This document shows, in pieces, positions 54,911 through 63,058 of a stretch of 64,000 nt of DNA. Every line of letters starts with the position of its first letter. The first letter of the stretch is position 1. Position numbers and translations under genes: made by a program. A model generated the notes under the pieces. It was not told the origin of the DNA. It saw nothing but the letters and a program-made list of their open reading frames with translations, and ran no database searches. The stretch is from Paenarthrobacter ureafaciens (GTDB lineage Bacteria; Actinomycetota; Actinomycetes; Actinomycetales; Micrococcaceae), in contig NZ_SBHM01000007.1 in NCBI RefSeq assembly GCF_004028095.1, forward strand, positions 3,036,199 through 3,100,198, read 5' to 3'.

Positions 54911-55138
54911 ATGCCACAGAAAAGCAACTGGCCCGGACATACGCCGCTGCCAAAGGGCCTCGCAGCTCCGGCCAGGCGGGCGTTGGCCCACGAGGGCATC
55001 GAAACCTTGGAACAGTTGGCAGCGTTCGGTGGGCTGGAGGCCTCGAAACTGCATGGATTGGGCCCCGTGGCCATAGCCCAGTTGGAGGATGCGATGGAAG
55101 AATCCGGCATCTCCTACGGAGCCGTCCGGGGGGACTGA
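54911..55138 (+). CDS. Small helix-hairpin-helix protein
   Basis: 75 residues. PLPKGLAAPARRALAHEGIE, then TLEQLAAFGGLEASKLHGLG and PVAIAQLEDAMEESG form a helix-hairpin-helix pair like that of the RNA polymerase alpha C-terminal domain, so nucleic-acid or protein binding is likely. GGAGG lies 8 bases before the ATG. Thirty-two bases after the preceding gene; probably the last gene of the dxs group. Confidence 0.78.
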   Translation: MPQKSNWPGHTPLPKGLAAPARRALAHEGIETLEQLAAFGGLEASKLHGLGPVAIAQLEDAMEESGISYGAVRGD

Positions 55139-55169
55139 GTTCCCGCGCCGGTGCCCCGGCCGCACGTAC

Positions 55170-55175
55170 TAGGCT
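55170..55175 (+). promoter_or_regulatory. -10 hexamer of the aldo/keto reductase gene (leaderless)
   Basis: TAGGCT ends 6 bases before the ATG at 55182, identical to the hexamer and spacing at the Pat-like gene. Confidence 0.45.
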
Positions 55176-55181
55176 GGGGCC

Positions 55182-56159
55182 ATGACTGAATATCGACGCC
55201 TTGGCCGCTCCGGACTGACCGTCTCCGTCGTGGGGCTGGGCTGTAACAACCTAGGCCGCGCCAATACGCCTACGGAATCCCAGGAGGGCACGGACGCGGT
55301 AGTCCACGCCGCCCTCGACGCCGGGGTGACGTTCTTCGATGTTGCCGATGCGTATGGTCGGGAAGCCGGCCTCAGCGAGACGATGCTGGGGAAAGCCCTC
55401 AAGGGAAACCGGGGGGACGTGGTCATTGGCACCAAATTCGGCATGGACATGAAGGGCGCCAACGGCAAGGACTTCGGGGCACGGGGTTCCCGGCGGTACA
55501 TTGTGCGGGCCGTGGAAGCTTCCCTGCGCCGTTTGGACACCGAATGGATCGACCTTTACCAGTACCACACCCCGGACCACGCAACACCGGTGGACGAGAC
55601 CCTCGCGGCCCTGGATGATCTGGTGACCAGCGGCAAAGTCCGGTACATCGGGCACTCCAACTTTGCCGGATGGCAGGTGGCGGAAGCAGAGTACGTGGCA
55701 CGCCAGCTTGGTGGATCCCGCTTCATCTCGACCCAGAACCACTACAACCTGCTGGACCGCCGTGCGGAACTGGAGATCCTTCCCGCGGCCGAAGCTTTCT
55801 CCTTGGGCGTGCTGCCGTACTTCCCGCTGGCCAACGGGCTCCTCACTGGCAAGTACTCGGCGGGGAAGGCCCCGGAGGGATCCCGCTTGAGCCACACCCG
55901 CACGCATCTGGTCCATGACGCGGATTGGGACCAGCTGGGCCGGTATGGACAGTTCGCCAAGGAGCGCGGCCTGACAGAGGTGGAGCTTGCCTTCTCGTGG
56001 CTTGCCGCCCAGCCGTGCGTGGCCAGCGTCATCGCAGGGGCCACCAAGCCGGAACAGATCCGCCAAAACGCCGGGGCCGTGCGCTGGGTGCCCTCGCAGA
56101 GCGACCGGGACGAACTCGATGACATTTTCCCGAAAACTCCGAAGGTTGCACTCTTCTAG
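55182..56159 (+). CDS. Aldo/keto reductase
   Basis: 325-residue TIM barrel. The catalytic set is visible: D and Y in FDVADAYGREAGLSE, K in DVVIGTKFG and H in YQYHTPDHATPVDE. The C-terminal SVIAGATKPEQIRQNA binds NADP(H). Similar to the YajO/general stress AKR branch; the physiological substrate is unknown. Separate transcript with a bidirectional terminator downstream. Confidence 0.88.
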   Translation: MTEYRRLGRSGLTVSVVGLGCNNLGRANTPTESQEGTDAVVHAALDAGVTFFDVADAYGREAGLSETMLGKALKGNRGDVVIGTKFGMDMKGANGKDFGARGSRRYIVRAVEASLRRLDTEWIDLYQYHTPDHATPVDETLAALDDLVTSGKVRYIGHSNFAGWQVAEAEYVARQLGGSRFISTQNHYNLLDRRAELEILPAAEAFSLGVLPYFPLANGLLTGKYSAGKAPEGSRLSHTRTHLVHDADWDQLGRYGQFAKERGLTEVELAFSWLAAQPCVASVIAGATKPEQIRQNAGAVRWVPSQSDRDELDDIFPKTPKVALF

Positions 56160-56191
56160 TTCTTGGGTAGACCAGAGGACAATGCCTACGC

Positions 56192-56224
56192 CAAAGGCCG
56201 TGGACCACGGGTCCACGGCCTTTG
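56192..56224. terminator. Bidirectional terminator between AKR gene and fadB
   Basis: Perfect 13-bp stem (56192-56204 with 56212-56224), CCACGGG loop; arms end in AAA and TTT, suitable in both directions. Confidence 0.82.
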
Positions 56225-56236
56225 ACGTTGCTGCGG

Positions 56237-58381
56237 TTAAAGCGCCGCTGAGGCGACCCCCGGTGCGTGGAAACGCTTCCCGTTGACCCGCTCCGACGCC
56301 CCCACCCGGTCCAGGTATGGAGTGATTCCGCCGAGGAACATGGGCCATCCGGCACCGAGGATCATGCAGAGGTCGATGTCCTCAGGACCTGCCACGACGT
56401 TTTCGGCCAGCATGAGCCCGATCTCTTCGGCGAGGGCATCCTGGGTCCGGCGCAGGACCTCTTCCCCGGTGGACGGACTCTGGCCGAAGGACAGAATGGC
56501 GAGTGTCTCTTCGGGGAGGACAGGCGCACCATCGGGGCCTGCAACCCACAGGGACTTCACGCCGTTGTCGATCAGCTTCTGCAGGTTCTGCGACACCGGG
56601 AAGCGGTCGCCAAAGGCCGCGTGGAGTGACTCCTGGACATGCTGTGCCACGGGCAATCCCACCATGGCACTCAGGGTGAACGGCGTCATGGGCAGGCCCA
56701 TGGGGCGCAGCGCCGTGTCGGCCACCTGTGCGGGAGTTCCCTCGTCGAACGCGGCAATGACCTCGCCCATCAACCTCAGGAGGATCCGGTTCACGACGAA
56801 GGCCGCAGCGTCCTTGACGAGGACTGCGGTCTTCTTGAGCCCCTTGGCGAGTTCGAAGGCCGTGGCGAGGACCGCGTCATCGGTCTTCGGTGCCCGCACT
56901 ATTTCGAGCAGCGGCATGACTGCCACGGGGTTGAAGAAGTGGAAGCCCACCAGGCGCTCGGGATGCCGGAGGTCCTCGGCCATGGCTGTCACCGACAGGG
57001 ATGACGTGTTCGTTGCCAGGATGCACTCGGGGGAGACGATCGCCTCCACTTCGGCGAAGACTTGCTTCTTGACGCTGAGTTCTTCGAAGACCGCCTCGAT
57101 CACAAAGTCGGCGTCGCTGAAGGCCTCCTTGGACACCGATCCGGTGACCAGTGCCTTCGTCCTGTTCGCGGCATCGGGGCTGATGCGCTTCTTGCCGAGC
57201 AGCTTGTCCACTTCGGCGTGGACGTAGGCCACACCCTTGTCGACGCGGGACTGGTCAATGTCGGTCATGACCACAGGGACCTTCAGCTGCCGTGCGAAGA
57301 GGAGCGCCAGTTGGCTGGCCATGAGGCCTGCACCGACGACTCCCACTTTGGTAACCGGCCGGGCCAGCTTCCGGTCCGGCGCACCGGCCGGCCGCTTGGA
57401 CCGCTTCTGGACGAGGTCCAGGAAAGCGTAGACCGTGGCGCGGAATTCGTCCGACTGCATCAGGTCCGCCAGCGTCCGGCACTCAAGGGCAGCCGATTCC
57501 GCCTGGGTCATGGTCCGGTTGGCCTCCATGATGTCCAGCACCTTGCCCGGGGCGGGCGCTGCGTTGGAGATCTTTGCTTCCACCAAGTCCCTGCCTGCGG
57601 CAACGGCGGCGGCCCAACGCTCTGCCACGGCGGGGTCGGCAGGATCGACGGCGTTCTGCCGGTCGGCGGCGGTACGGCCGGAGATCACCCCGGCGGCCCA
57701 AGCCAGGGATTGCTCAAGGAAGTCGGCGGGTTCGAACATGGCATCGGCAATTCCCAGCTCGAAGGCTTGGGGACCCGTCAGCGTCTTGTTGTTGTTGAGG
57801 GCGTTCCCGATCATGACCTGCACGGCGTTTTCCGGGCCGATCAGCCTGGGGAGGATATAAACCCCGCCCCAACCCGGTACCAGGCCCAGGAACGCCTCGG
57901 GGAGCGCCAAGGCGCCTGCGCCGGTGGACACCGTCCGGTACGTGGACTGCAGCGCTATCTCCAGCCCGCCGCCGAGGGCGAGGCCGTTGATGAACGCGAA
58001 GCTGGGGACACCCAGGTTGACGAGCGTGCCGTAGACCTCGTGGCCGAGTTGGGCCATCCACAGGCCGTGTTCGCGCTCCTTGAGGGTCTTGACCGCGGAG
58101 AGGTCTGCACCCGCCACCAGGAAGTAGGGTTTCCCGGTGACGCCTACGCCCACGATCTCGCCCTTGGCGGCCCGGTCCCTTAGGGCTTCCAGGACGCCGC
58201 CAAGTTCGACGAGGGTATTGGGCCCCAGGGTGGTCGGCTTGGAATGGTCCAGTCTGTTGTCCAGGGTGATGAGGGCGAAGGTCCCGGCCCCGTCGGGAAG
58301 CTCGATGTCCTGCACATAGGAGTGCGTCACCACTTCGTCCGGAAACAGGGCGGCAAGCTTCTGGAAATCGTTGGCGCTCAT
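56237..58381 (-). CDS. fadB: Fatty-acid oxidation complex alpha subunit (enoyl-CoA hydratase / 3-hydroxyacyl-CoA dehydrogenase)
   Basis: 714-residue bifunctional beta-oxidation enzyme. Crotonase domain (about 25-230) with the oxyanion region KPYFLVAGADLS and the two catalytic glutamates in NGLALGGGLEIAL and LPEAFLGLVPGWGG. NAD-binding domain from about 345 (VGVVGAGLMASQLALLFA), dehydrogenase histidine in FHFFNPVAVMPLLEIV, then the C-terminal helical repeats. The ATG at 58381 overlaps the fadA stop (ATGA) with GAAGGAG upstream, so translation is coupled. Works with FadA in one complex. Confidence 0.93.
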   Translation of the reverse strand: MSANDFQKLAALFPDEVVTHSYVQDIELPDGAGTFALITLDNRLDHSKPTTLGPNTLVELGGVLEALRDRAAKGEIVGVGVTGKPYFLVAGADLSAVKTLKEREHGLWMAQLGHEVYGTLVNLGVPSFAFINGLALGGGLEIALQSTYRTVSTGAGALALPEAFLGLVPGWGGVYILPRLIGPENAVQVMIGNALNNNKTLTGPQAFELGIADAMFEPADFLEQSLAWAAGVISGRTAADRQNAVDPADPAVAERWAAAVAAGRDLVEAKISNAAPAPGKVLDIMEANRTMTQAESAALECRTLADLMQSDEFRATVYAFLDLVQKRSKRPAGAPDRKLARPVTKVGVVGAGLMASQLALLFARQLKVPVVMTDIDQSRVDKGVAYVHAEVDKLLGKKRISPDAANRTKALVTGSVSKEAFSDADFVIEAVFEELSVKKQVFAEVEAIVSPECILATNTSSLSVTAMAEDLRHPERLVGFHFFNPVAVMPLLEIVRAPKTDDAVLATAFELAKGLKKTAVLVKDAAAFVVNRILLRLMGEVIAAFDEGTPAQVADTALRPMGLPMTPFTLSAMVGLPVAQHVQESLHAAFGDRFPVSQNLQKLIDNGVKSLWVAGPDGAPVLPEETLAILSFGQSPSTGEEVLRRTQDALAEEIGLMLAENVVAGPEDIDLCMILGAGWPMFLGGITPYLDRVGASERVNGKRFHAPGVASAAL

Positions 58382-59643
58382 GCGGCGGCTCCTTCTTCGG
58401 AGGTGGAATCGGTGGTGGAAGTGGCTCCATAGTCTGCGTGGTGCGGGTTCTCCCAGATCACGGTGGCGCCCATGCCAAGGCCGATGCACATGGTGGTGAT
58501 GCCGTACCGCACGGAAGGGTCCTGTTCGAACTGCCGCGCCAGCTGGGTCATCAGCCGGACACCGGAAGAAGCGAGGGGATGTCCGACGGCGATCGCGCCG
58601 CCATAGCGGTTCACCCGGCGATCGTCGTCCGCGATGCCAAAGTGGTCGAGGAAGCTCAGGACCTGGACTGCGAAGGCCTCATTGATTTCAAAGAGTCCGA
58701 TGTCCGAGATGTCCAGGCCTGCATTCTTCAGCGCTTTTTCGGTGGCAGGGACCGGTCCGATTCCCATGACCTCCGGCTCCACGCCGGCAAAGGCGTAGGA
58801 CACCATGCGCATCTTTACGGGGAGGCCGAGTTCGCCCGCTGTGTCTTCGGCCGCGAGCAGGGCTACGGTGGCGCCGTCGTTCAATCCTGCCGCGTTGCCG
58901 GCGGTGACCCGGCCGTGGGCCCGGAAGGGCGTCTTGAGCCCGGCCAGATCCTCCACGGTGGTTCCCGGGCGGGGAGGCTCGTCTACGGAGTGCACGGTCC
59001 ATCCCTGGCCCGGCTTCATGGTGGCCACCGGAACAAGGTCGCCCTGGATCTGTCCGTCGGCGTAGGCCGCCGCAAGCTTCGCCTGGGAGGACGCAGCGTA
59101 GGCGTCCGCGCGCTCCTTGGTGATGGCGGGGAACCGGTCGTGCAGGTTCTCGGCCGTGTTGCCCATGTTGAGTGCGGCCGGATCGACGAGGCGTTCGGAC
59201 ATGAAGCGCGGATTGGGATCAGCACCGGCACCCATGGGGTGGTTGCCCATGTGTTCCACTCCACCGGCGATCACGACGTCGTAGGCGCCGAAGCCGATGC
59301 CGCTCGCCGTCGTCGTGACTGCTGTCATGGCACCTGCGCACATGCGGTCGATCGCGAAGCCCGGCACGGTCCGGGGGAGCCCGGCCAGAAGCGCGGCTGT
59401 ACGGCCGATGGTGAGGCCCTGGTCTCCGGTCTGCGTGGTTGCTGCGATGGCTACCTCGTCAACGCGTTCGGCCGGGAGGGAAGGATTGCGGCGCATGAGT
59501 TCCCTGATGCACTTCACCACCAGGTCATCTGCACGCGTTCCGGCGTAGATGCCTTTGTCTCCGGCCTTGCCGAAGGGAGTGCGGACGCCGTCCACGAAGA
59601 CGACGTCGCGGACGGTTCTTTGCGCAGTGCGTGATGGACTCAT
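58378..59643 (-). CDS. fadA: Acetyl-CoA acyltransferase (3-ketoacyl-CoA thiolase)
   Basis: 421 residues. Nucleophile C102 in AIDRMCAGAMTAV, the NEAFAVQ motif, the catalytic histidine in GGAIAVGHPLASSG and the second cysteine in TTMCIGLGMGATV are all in place. Cleaves 3-ketoacyl-CoA to acetyl-CoA, the last step of beta-oxidation. The ATG at 59643 has GAGGAG eight bases upstream. First gene of fadA-fadB, with a palindromic operator candidate in its promoter. Confidence 0.94.
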   Translation of the reverse strand: MSPSRTAQRTVRDVVFVDGVRTPFGKAGDKGIYAGTRADDLVVKCIRELMRRNPSLPAERVDEVAIAATTQTGDQGLTIGRTAALLAGLPRTVPGFAIDRMCAGAMTAVTTTASGIGFGAYDVVIAGGVEHMGNHPMGAGADPNPRFMSERLVDPAALNMGNTAENLHDRFPAITKERADAYAASSQAKLAAAYADGQIQGDLVPVATMKPGQGWTVHSVDEPPRPGTTVEDLAGLKTPFRAHGRVTAGNAAGLNDGATVALLAAEDTAGELGLPVKMRMVSYAFAGVEPEVMGIGPVPATEKALKNAGLDISDIGLFEINEAFAVQVLSFLDHFGIADDDRRVNRYGGAIAVGHPLASSGVRLMTQLARQFEQDPSVRYGITTMCIGLGMGATVIWENPHHADYGATSTTDSTSEEGAAA

Positions 59644-59704
59644 GTGAAACTCCTCGCTGAGACACGGTGCCGGAACCGCTGGGCGGAATCCGGAGGGCAT
59701 TGCT

Positions 59705-59730
59705 GCAATGTTACTCACCAGTAACTTTGC
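59705..59730. promoter_or_regulatory. 26-bp palindrome, candidate fadA operator
   Basis: GCAATGTTACT-CACC-AGTAACTTTGC: 11-base arms with one mismatch. It covers the 17-bp spacer and part of the -10 of the likely fadA promoter, the typical place of a TetR-type fatty-acid regulator site. Confidence 0.65.
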
Positions 59731-59736
59731 GTGCAA
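59708..59736 (-). promoter_or_regulatory. Candidate fadA promoter
   Basis: On the minus strand TTGCAC (59731-59736), 17-bp spacer, TAACAT (59708-59713); 64 bases before the fadA start codon. Confidence 0.45.
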
Positions 59737-59751
59737 GGCCCGTATACGGCA

Positions 59752-59793
59752 AAGGCCCGCATCCACGAACCGGGGTTCATGAACGCGGGCCTT
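59752..59793 (-). terminator. Hairpin terminator downstream of rnd
   Basis: AAGGCCCGC (59752-59760) pairs with GCGGGCCTT (59785-59793) across a structured loop; the minus strand continues TGCCG, no long U-run. Confidence 0.55.
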
Positions 59794-59800
59794 CAGGCGG

Positions 59801-61126
59801 TTACGGAGAATCTTTGGGCTTGGGCTCCTTGGCCGGGAGCGGCTGTGGGTTCAGGCATGCCTCGACGATGATCGGGGCGGCGAACGAAATCTGCCATTCG
59901 CGGGCTCCCAGGGCGCGCAGTTCGTCGGCGACCGTCTGGTGCGAGACTTCCGACGGCGGCCGCCACAGTACCCGCCGCAGGTAGTCCGGGGTCAGCAGGT
60001 TTTCCACCGGCAGCTTCAGCTCGTCCGCCTTTTCCTGGAGGGCAGGCCGGGCAGTGGCGAGGCGGGCGGCTGCTTCAGCATCGCGGTCTGCCCAAACGCG
60101 GGGCGGCGGCGGTGCGTTGGTGGGCAGATGCAGCGGGGGAAGCTCGGTCAGCATACGGGCCGCGGTGATGCAGCGGAGCCATCTGGGTGCTTCCCGCTGC
60201 GCCGACCTGCCGTGGAATCCCTTGGTGGCCAACAATTGGGGGACCGTGGTGGGCAGGGCTTTTGCGGCGGCCACCAGTGCGGAATCGGGGATGAGCCGTC
60301 CCGGTGCCACGTCCCGCTTCCGCGCCAGCTGGTCCCGCTCCAACCACAATTCGCGCACGGCTGCGAGTTGCCGCCGGTCCCTGATCTGGTGGAGGCCCGA
60401 CGTCTTGCGCCACGCATCCACGCGGGGAAGTGCGATCCCGGCGGCGAGGATACCGGCGAACTCCTGTTCGGCGAATTCCAGCTTTCCGTCGGCTTCCAGG
60501 AGTTCGATGAGTTCTTCGCGCAATTCTGCGAGGACCTCGACGTCCAGTGCTGCGTACCGCAACCACGGTTCAGGGAGCGGTCGGGTGGACCAGTCGGCGG
60601 CGGAGTGTTCCTTGGCCAGGCCGAAGCCAAGCAATTGCTCGATGACGGCTGCCAGGCCTACCCGGGGCAATCCGGCGAGGCGGGCGGCAAGTTCGGTGTC
60701 GAACAGCTTGTCCGGCCACATGCCGAGCTCGGACAGGCATGGGAGGTCCTGCGTTGCCGCATGGAGGATCCATTCGACGCCGCGGAGGGCGTCATTGATG
60801 ATGGCCAGGTTCTCAAACGGTTCAGGATCGATCAGCCACGTACCGGATCCTTCCCGCCGGATCTGGACGAGGAAAGCTCGTTGGCCGTAACGGAAGCCCG
60901 AGGCGCGTTCGGCATCGACCCCTGCAGGCCCGGATCCGGCGGCAATCGCTGCGGCGCAGCGCTCCAGTCCGGCCATGGTGTCGATGACCGGAGGGACGCC
61001 TTCGCGCGGTGAATCCAGTTCGATGATTTCGGGAACGTGGCTGTCGAAGCCGTCCACCTTGATGTGGGTTGTGGGATCAGCAACCGGGTCGCCGGTTGTG
61101 GTTTTTTCCAGTTTTTCAGGGGTCAT
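59801..61126 (-). CDS. rnd: Ribonuclease D family 3'-5' exonuclease
   Basis: 441 residues. DEDD exonuclease domain: D and E in GVDAERASGFRYG (about 70), D in HAATQDLPCL and the Y...D pair in RYAALDVEVLAEL (DEDDy type). One or two HRDC domains follow (about 210-400, WLERDQLARKRDVAPGRLIP). Trims tRNA and other RNA 3' ends. Encoded 59 bases after DUF3000 on the same strand; this pairing is also found in mycobacteria, as I recall. Confidence 0.9.
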   Translation of the reverse strand: MTPEKLEKTTTGDPVADPTTHIKVDGFDSHVPEIIELDSPREGVPPVIDTMAGLERCAAAIAAGSGPAGVDAERASGFRYGQRAFLVQIRREGSGTWLIDPEPFENLAIINDALRGVEWILHAATQDLPCLSELGMWPDKLFDTELAARLAGLPRVGLAAVIEQLLGFGLAKEHSAADWSTRPLPEPWLRYAALDVEVLAELREELIELLEADGKLEFAEQEFAGILAAGIALPRVDAWRKTSGLHQIRDRRQLAAVRELWLERDQLARKRDVAPGRLIPDSALVAAAKALPTTVPQLLATKGFHGRSAQREAPRWLRCITAARMLTELPPLHLPTNAPPPPRVWADRDAEAAARLATARPALQEKADELKLPVENLLTPDYLRRVLWRPPSEVSHQTVADELRALGAREWQISFAAPIIVEACLNPQPLPAKEPKPKDSP

Positions 61127-61185
61127 GATTGCTTAAGCTTACCGAGTCCGGCGCGCCGGGGCCGGATCGGGGGTGCAGTGCGGCT

Positions 61186-61845
61186 TCAGTTGAGCCTCCT
61201 GTTGGGCAGTCCCGTCACTCCCGGCGGCAGGGGCGGGAGGCCGGCGAAGGTGCACACCATGTCCGACCAGGCTTCCAGGTGTGCCTGTACATCGGAGGAG
61301 GCCGGTGTCCATGAGGCCCGCAGTTCTATGTCAATGGTGTCCGGCCGGTCTGCCAGCGTCCCAAAACTCTCGGAAAGGATCCGCGTGGCCGTGCCACCGG
61401 CCGCTTTGTACTGCGCGTTGTGGTTTTCCAAGGCTTCCACCAGCCAGGTCCACGCCACTGAGCCGAGCATTGCGTCGTTGCCCATGTCGGCGTCCAGTTG
61501 GGCCCGGATATAGGTGACGATCCGGAACTCACCTTCCCAGACCGCCGACCCTTCGGGATCGTAGAGGAGGATGAAGCGGCCTGTGGCGAGTTCGTCGTCT
61601 TCGTTGTCGCCGGGGTGCTGTCCCTGTTTCTCGATGAAGGCCTTGGCCACGGGACCGTGCACCGGCACGCGGCGGGTGGCTGCCGTGGGCCGGAAGACTT
61701 CGGCTCCCAAAGCCACGGCGTACGGCGCGAGCCGTGCCGGGGCGGGGATCTCATCCAGTCGCAGTTCGCTGCGGCACTGTGCTTTTCGTAGCGTTCCCAG
61801 GGCTGAAAGGAAGTCCGCGGGAACCTGTGAGAGGGCGTTCACCAT
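61186..61845 (-). CDS. DUF3000 family protein
   Basis: 219 residues, soluble. Conserved stretches RPTAATRRVPVHGPVAKAF, GRFILLYDPEGSAVWEGEFR and LGSVAWTWLVEALENHNAQY identify DUF3000, of unknown function. Start is either the ATG at 61845 or the GTG at 61842: a CATAAT hexamer ends 5 and 8 bases before them respectively, so the second fits a leaderless mRNA as well or better. Likely transcribed with rnd. Confidence 0.85.
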   Translation of the reverse strand: MVNALSQVPADFLSALGTLRKAQCRSELRLDEIPAPARLAPYAVALGAEVFRPTAATRRVPVHGPVAKAFIEKQGQHPGDNEDDELATGRFILLYDPEGSAVWEGEFRIVTYIRAQLDADMGNDAMLGSVAWTWLVEALENHNAQYKAAGGTATRILSESFGTLADRPDTIDIELRASWTPASSDVQAHLEAWSDMVCTFAGLPPLPPGVTGLPNRRLN

Positions 61846-61850
61846 GGCAG

Positions 61851-61856
61851 ATTATG
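61851..61856 (-). promoter_or_regulatory. -10 hexamer of the DUF3000 gene
   Basis: CATAAT (5 of 6) on the minus strand, directly before the start codon and just past a hairpin. Confidence 0.45.
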
Positions 61857-61858
61857 CG

Positions 61859-61896
61859 TCCGGGGCGGCGTTTCTGTGCAGGCTCGCCGCCCCGGA
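61859..61896 (-). terminator. Hairpin between threonine-aldolase and DUF3000 genes
   Basis: Perfect 12-bp stem (61859-61870 with 61885-61896), 14-base loop, 10 bases after the aldolase stop. No U-run. Confidence 0.55.
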
Positions 61897-61905
61897 ACCC
61901 AGCCG

Positions 61906-63018
61906 TTATCCCGCAGCCACTTCCCGTCTGATGGCTGCCACGAACGCGTCGATGTCTTCCTCAGTGGTGTCAAAGGAACACATCCACCGCACCTCGCGCC
62001 GTGCAGCGTCCCAATCGTAGAAAGCGAACTGTGAGCGGAGGCGGTCGGCAACACCTTCGGGCAGGATGGCGAAGACGCCGTTGGACTCGGTTGCCTGGGT
62101 GGGTTCAACGCCGTCGACCTGATCGACGGCTGCCCGCAGCCGCGCTGCCATGGCGTTGGCATGCGCGGCTGACCGCAGCCAGAGGCCGTCATCCAGCAGG
62201 GCTATGAACTGGGCGGAGATGAAGCGCATCTTCGAGGCCAGTTGCATGTTCATTTTCCGGAGGTACTTCAGGCCGTGGGCTGCCTCGGGGTTCAAGGCCA
62301 CTACTACCTCACCGAAAAGCAGGCCGTTCTTGGTGCCGCCGAAGGAGAGGATGTCGACGCCGGCGTCGCGGGTGAAGGCGCGGAGCGGAAGGTCGAGGTG
62401 GGCGGCTGCGTTGGCAAGCCGTGCCCCGTCCATGTGGAGCTTCATGCCCTTGGCATGCACGTGGTCCGCGATCGCACGGACTTCCTCCGGGGTATAGCAG
62501 GTGCCAAGCTCCGTGGTCTGCGTAATGGAGACCACCAGCGGCTGGGCCCTGTGTTCATCGCCCCAGCCCCAGGCCTCACGGTCGATCAACGCGGGAGTGA
62601 GTTTGCCGCCTTCGGTGGGCACCTGCAGGAGCTTCATGCCGCCGATCCGTTCGGGGGCACCGTTCTCGTCCATGTTGATGTGGGCCGTGGAAGCGCAGAT
62701 GACAGCGCCCCAGCGGGGGAGCAAGGACTGGAGGGACAGCACGTTGGCTCCCGTGCCGTTGAACACGGGGAAACATTCGATCCCCGTCCCGAACTGCTGC
62801 TCAAGGACTTCCTGGAGCCGGGCCGTGTAGATGTCCTCGCCATAGGAAACCTGGTGGCCGCCATTGGCTGCGGCCAGGGCAGCAAGGATTTCGGGATGCA
62901 CGCCGGAGTAGTTGTCCGAGGCGAAGCCACGCACGGAGGGGTCATGCAGCCGGCTGTGATCCGTAGTGCTGCCGTCAAGGTGGATAGCCTGTGTAGTGCT
63001 CGTCACTTGTTCATTCAC
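61906..63018 (-). CDS. Threonine aldolase family / beta-eliminating lyase, PLP enzyme
   Basis: 370 residues, fold-type I PLP enzyme. GFASDNYSGVHPEILAAL opens the family signature, MKLHMDGARLANAAAHL holds the PLP-contacting aspartate, and the Schiff-base lysine is in DILSFGGTKNGLLFGE. Probably a low-specificity L-threonine aldolase (threonine or allo-threonine to glycine and acetaldehyde). GTG at 63018 is chosen from the promoter 7 bases upstream; the GTG at 63006 is an alternative. Confidence 0.87.
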   Translation of the reverse strand: MNEQVTSTTQAIHLDGSTTDHSRLHDPSVRGFASDNYSGVHPEILAALAAANGGHQVSYGEDIYTARLQEVLEQQFGTGIECFPVFNGTGANVLSLQSLLPRWGAVICASTAHINMDENGAPERIGGMKLLQVPTEGGKLTPALIDREAWGWGDEHRAQPLVVSITQTTELGTCYTPEEVRAIADHVHAKGMKLHMDGARLANAAAHLDLPLRAFTRDAGVDILSFGGTKNGLLFGEVVVALNPEAAHGLKYLRKMNMQLASKMRFISAQFIALLDDGLWLRSAAHANAMAARLRAAVDQVDGVEPTQATESNGVFAILPEGVADRLRSQFAFYDWDAARREVRWMCSFDTTEEDIDAFVAAIRREVAAG

Positions 63019-63025
63019 GCTTTCA

Positions 63026-63031
63026 AGTCTA
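63026..63031 (-). promoter_or_regulatory. -10 hexamer of the threonine-aldolase gene (leaderless)
   Basis: TAGACT on the minus strand ends 7 bases before the GTG at 63018, in the 40-base gap after the DUF6421 gene. Confidence 0.4.
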
Positions 63032-63058
63032 TTTCGCCGGCAGGATGCGTATGGGGCA

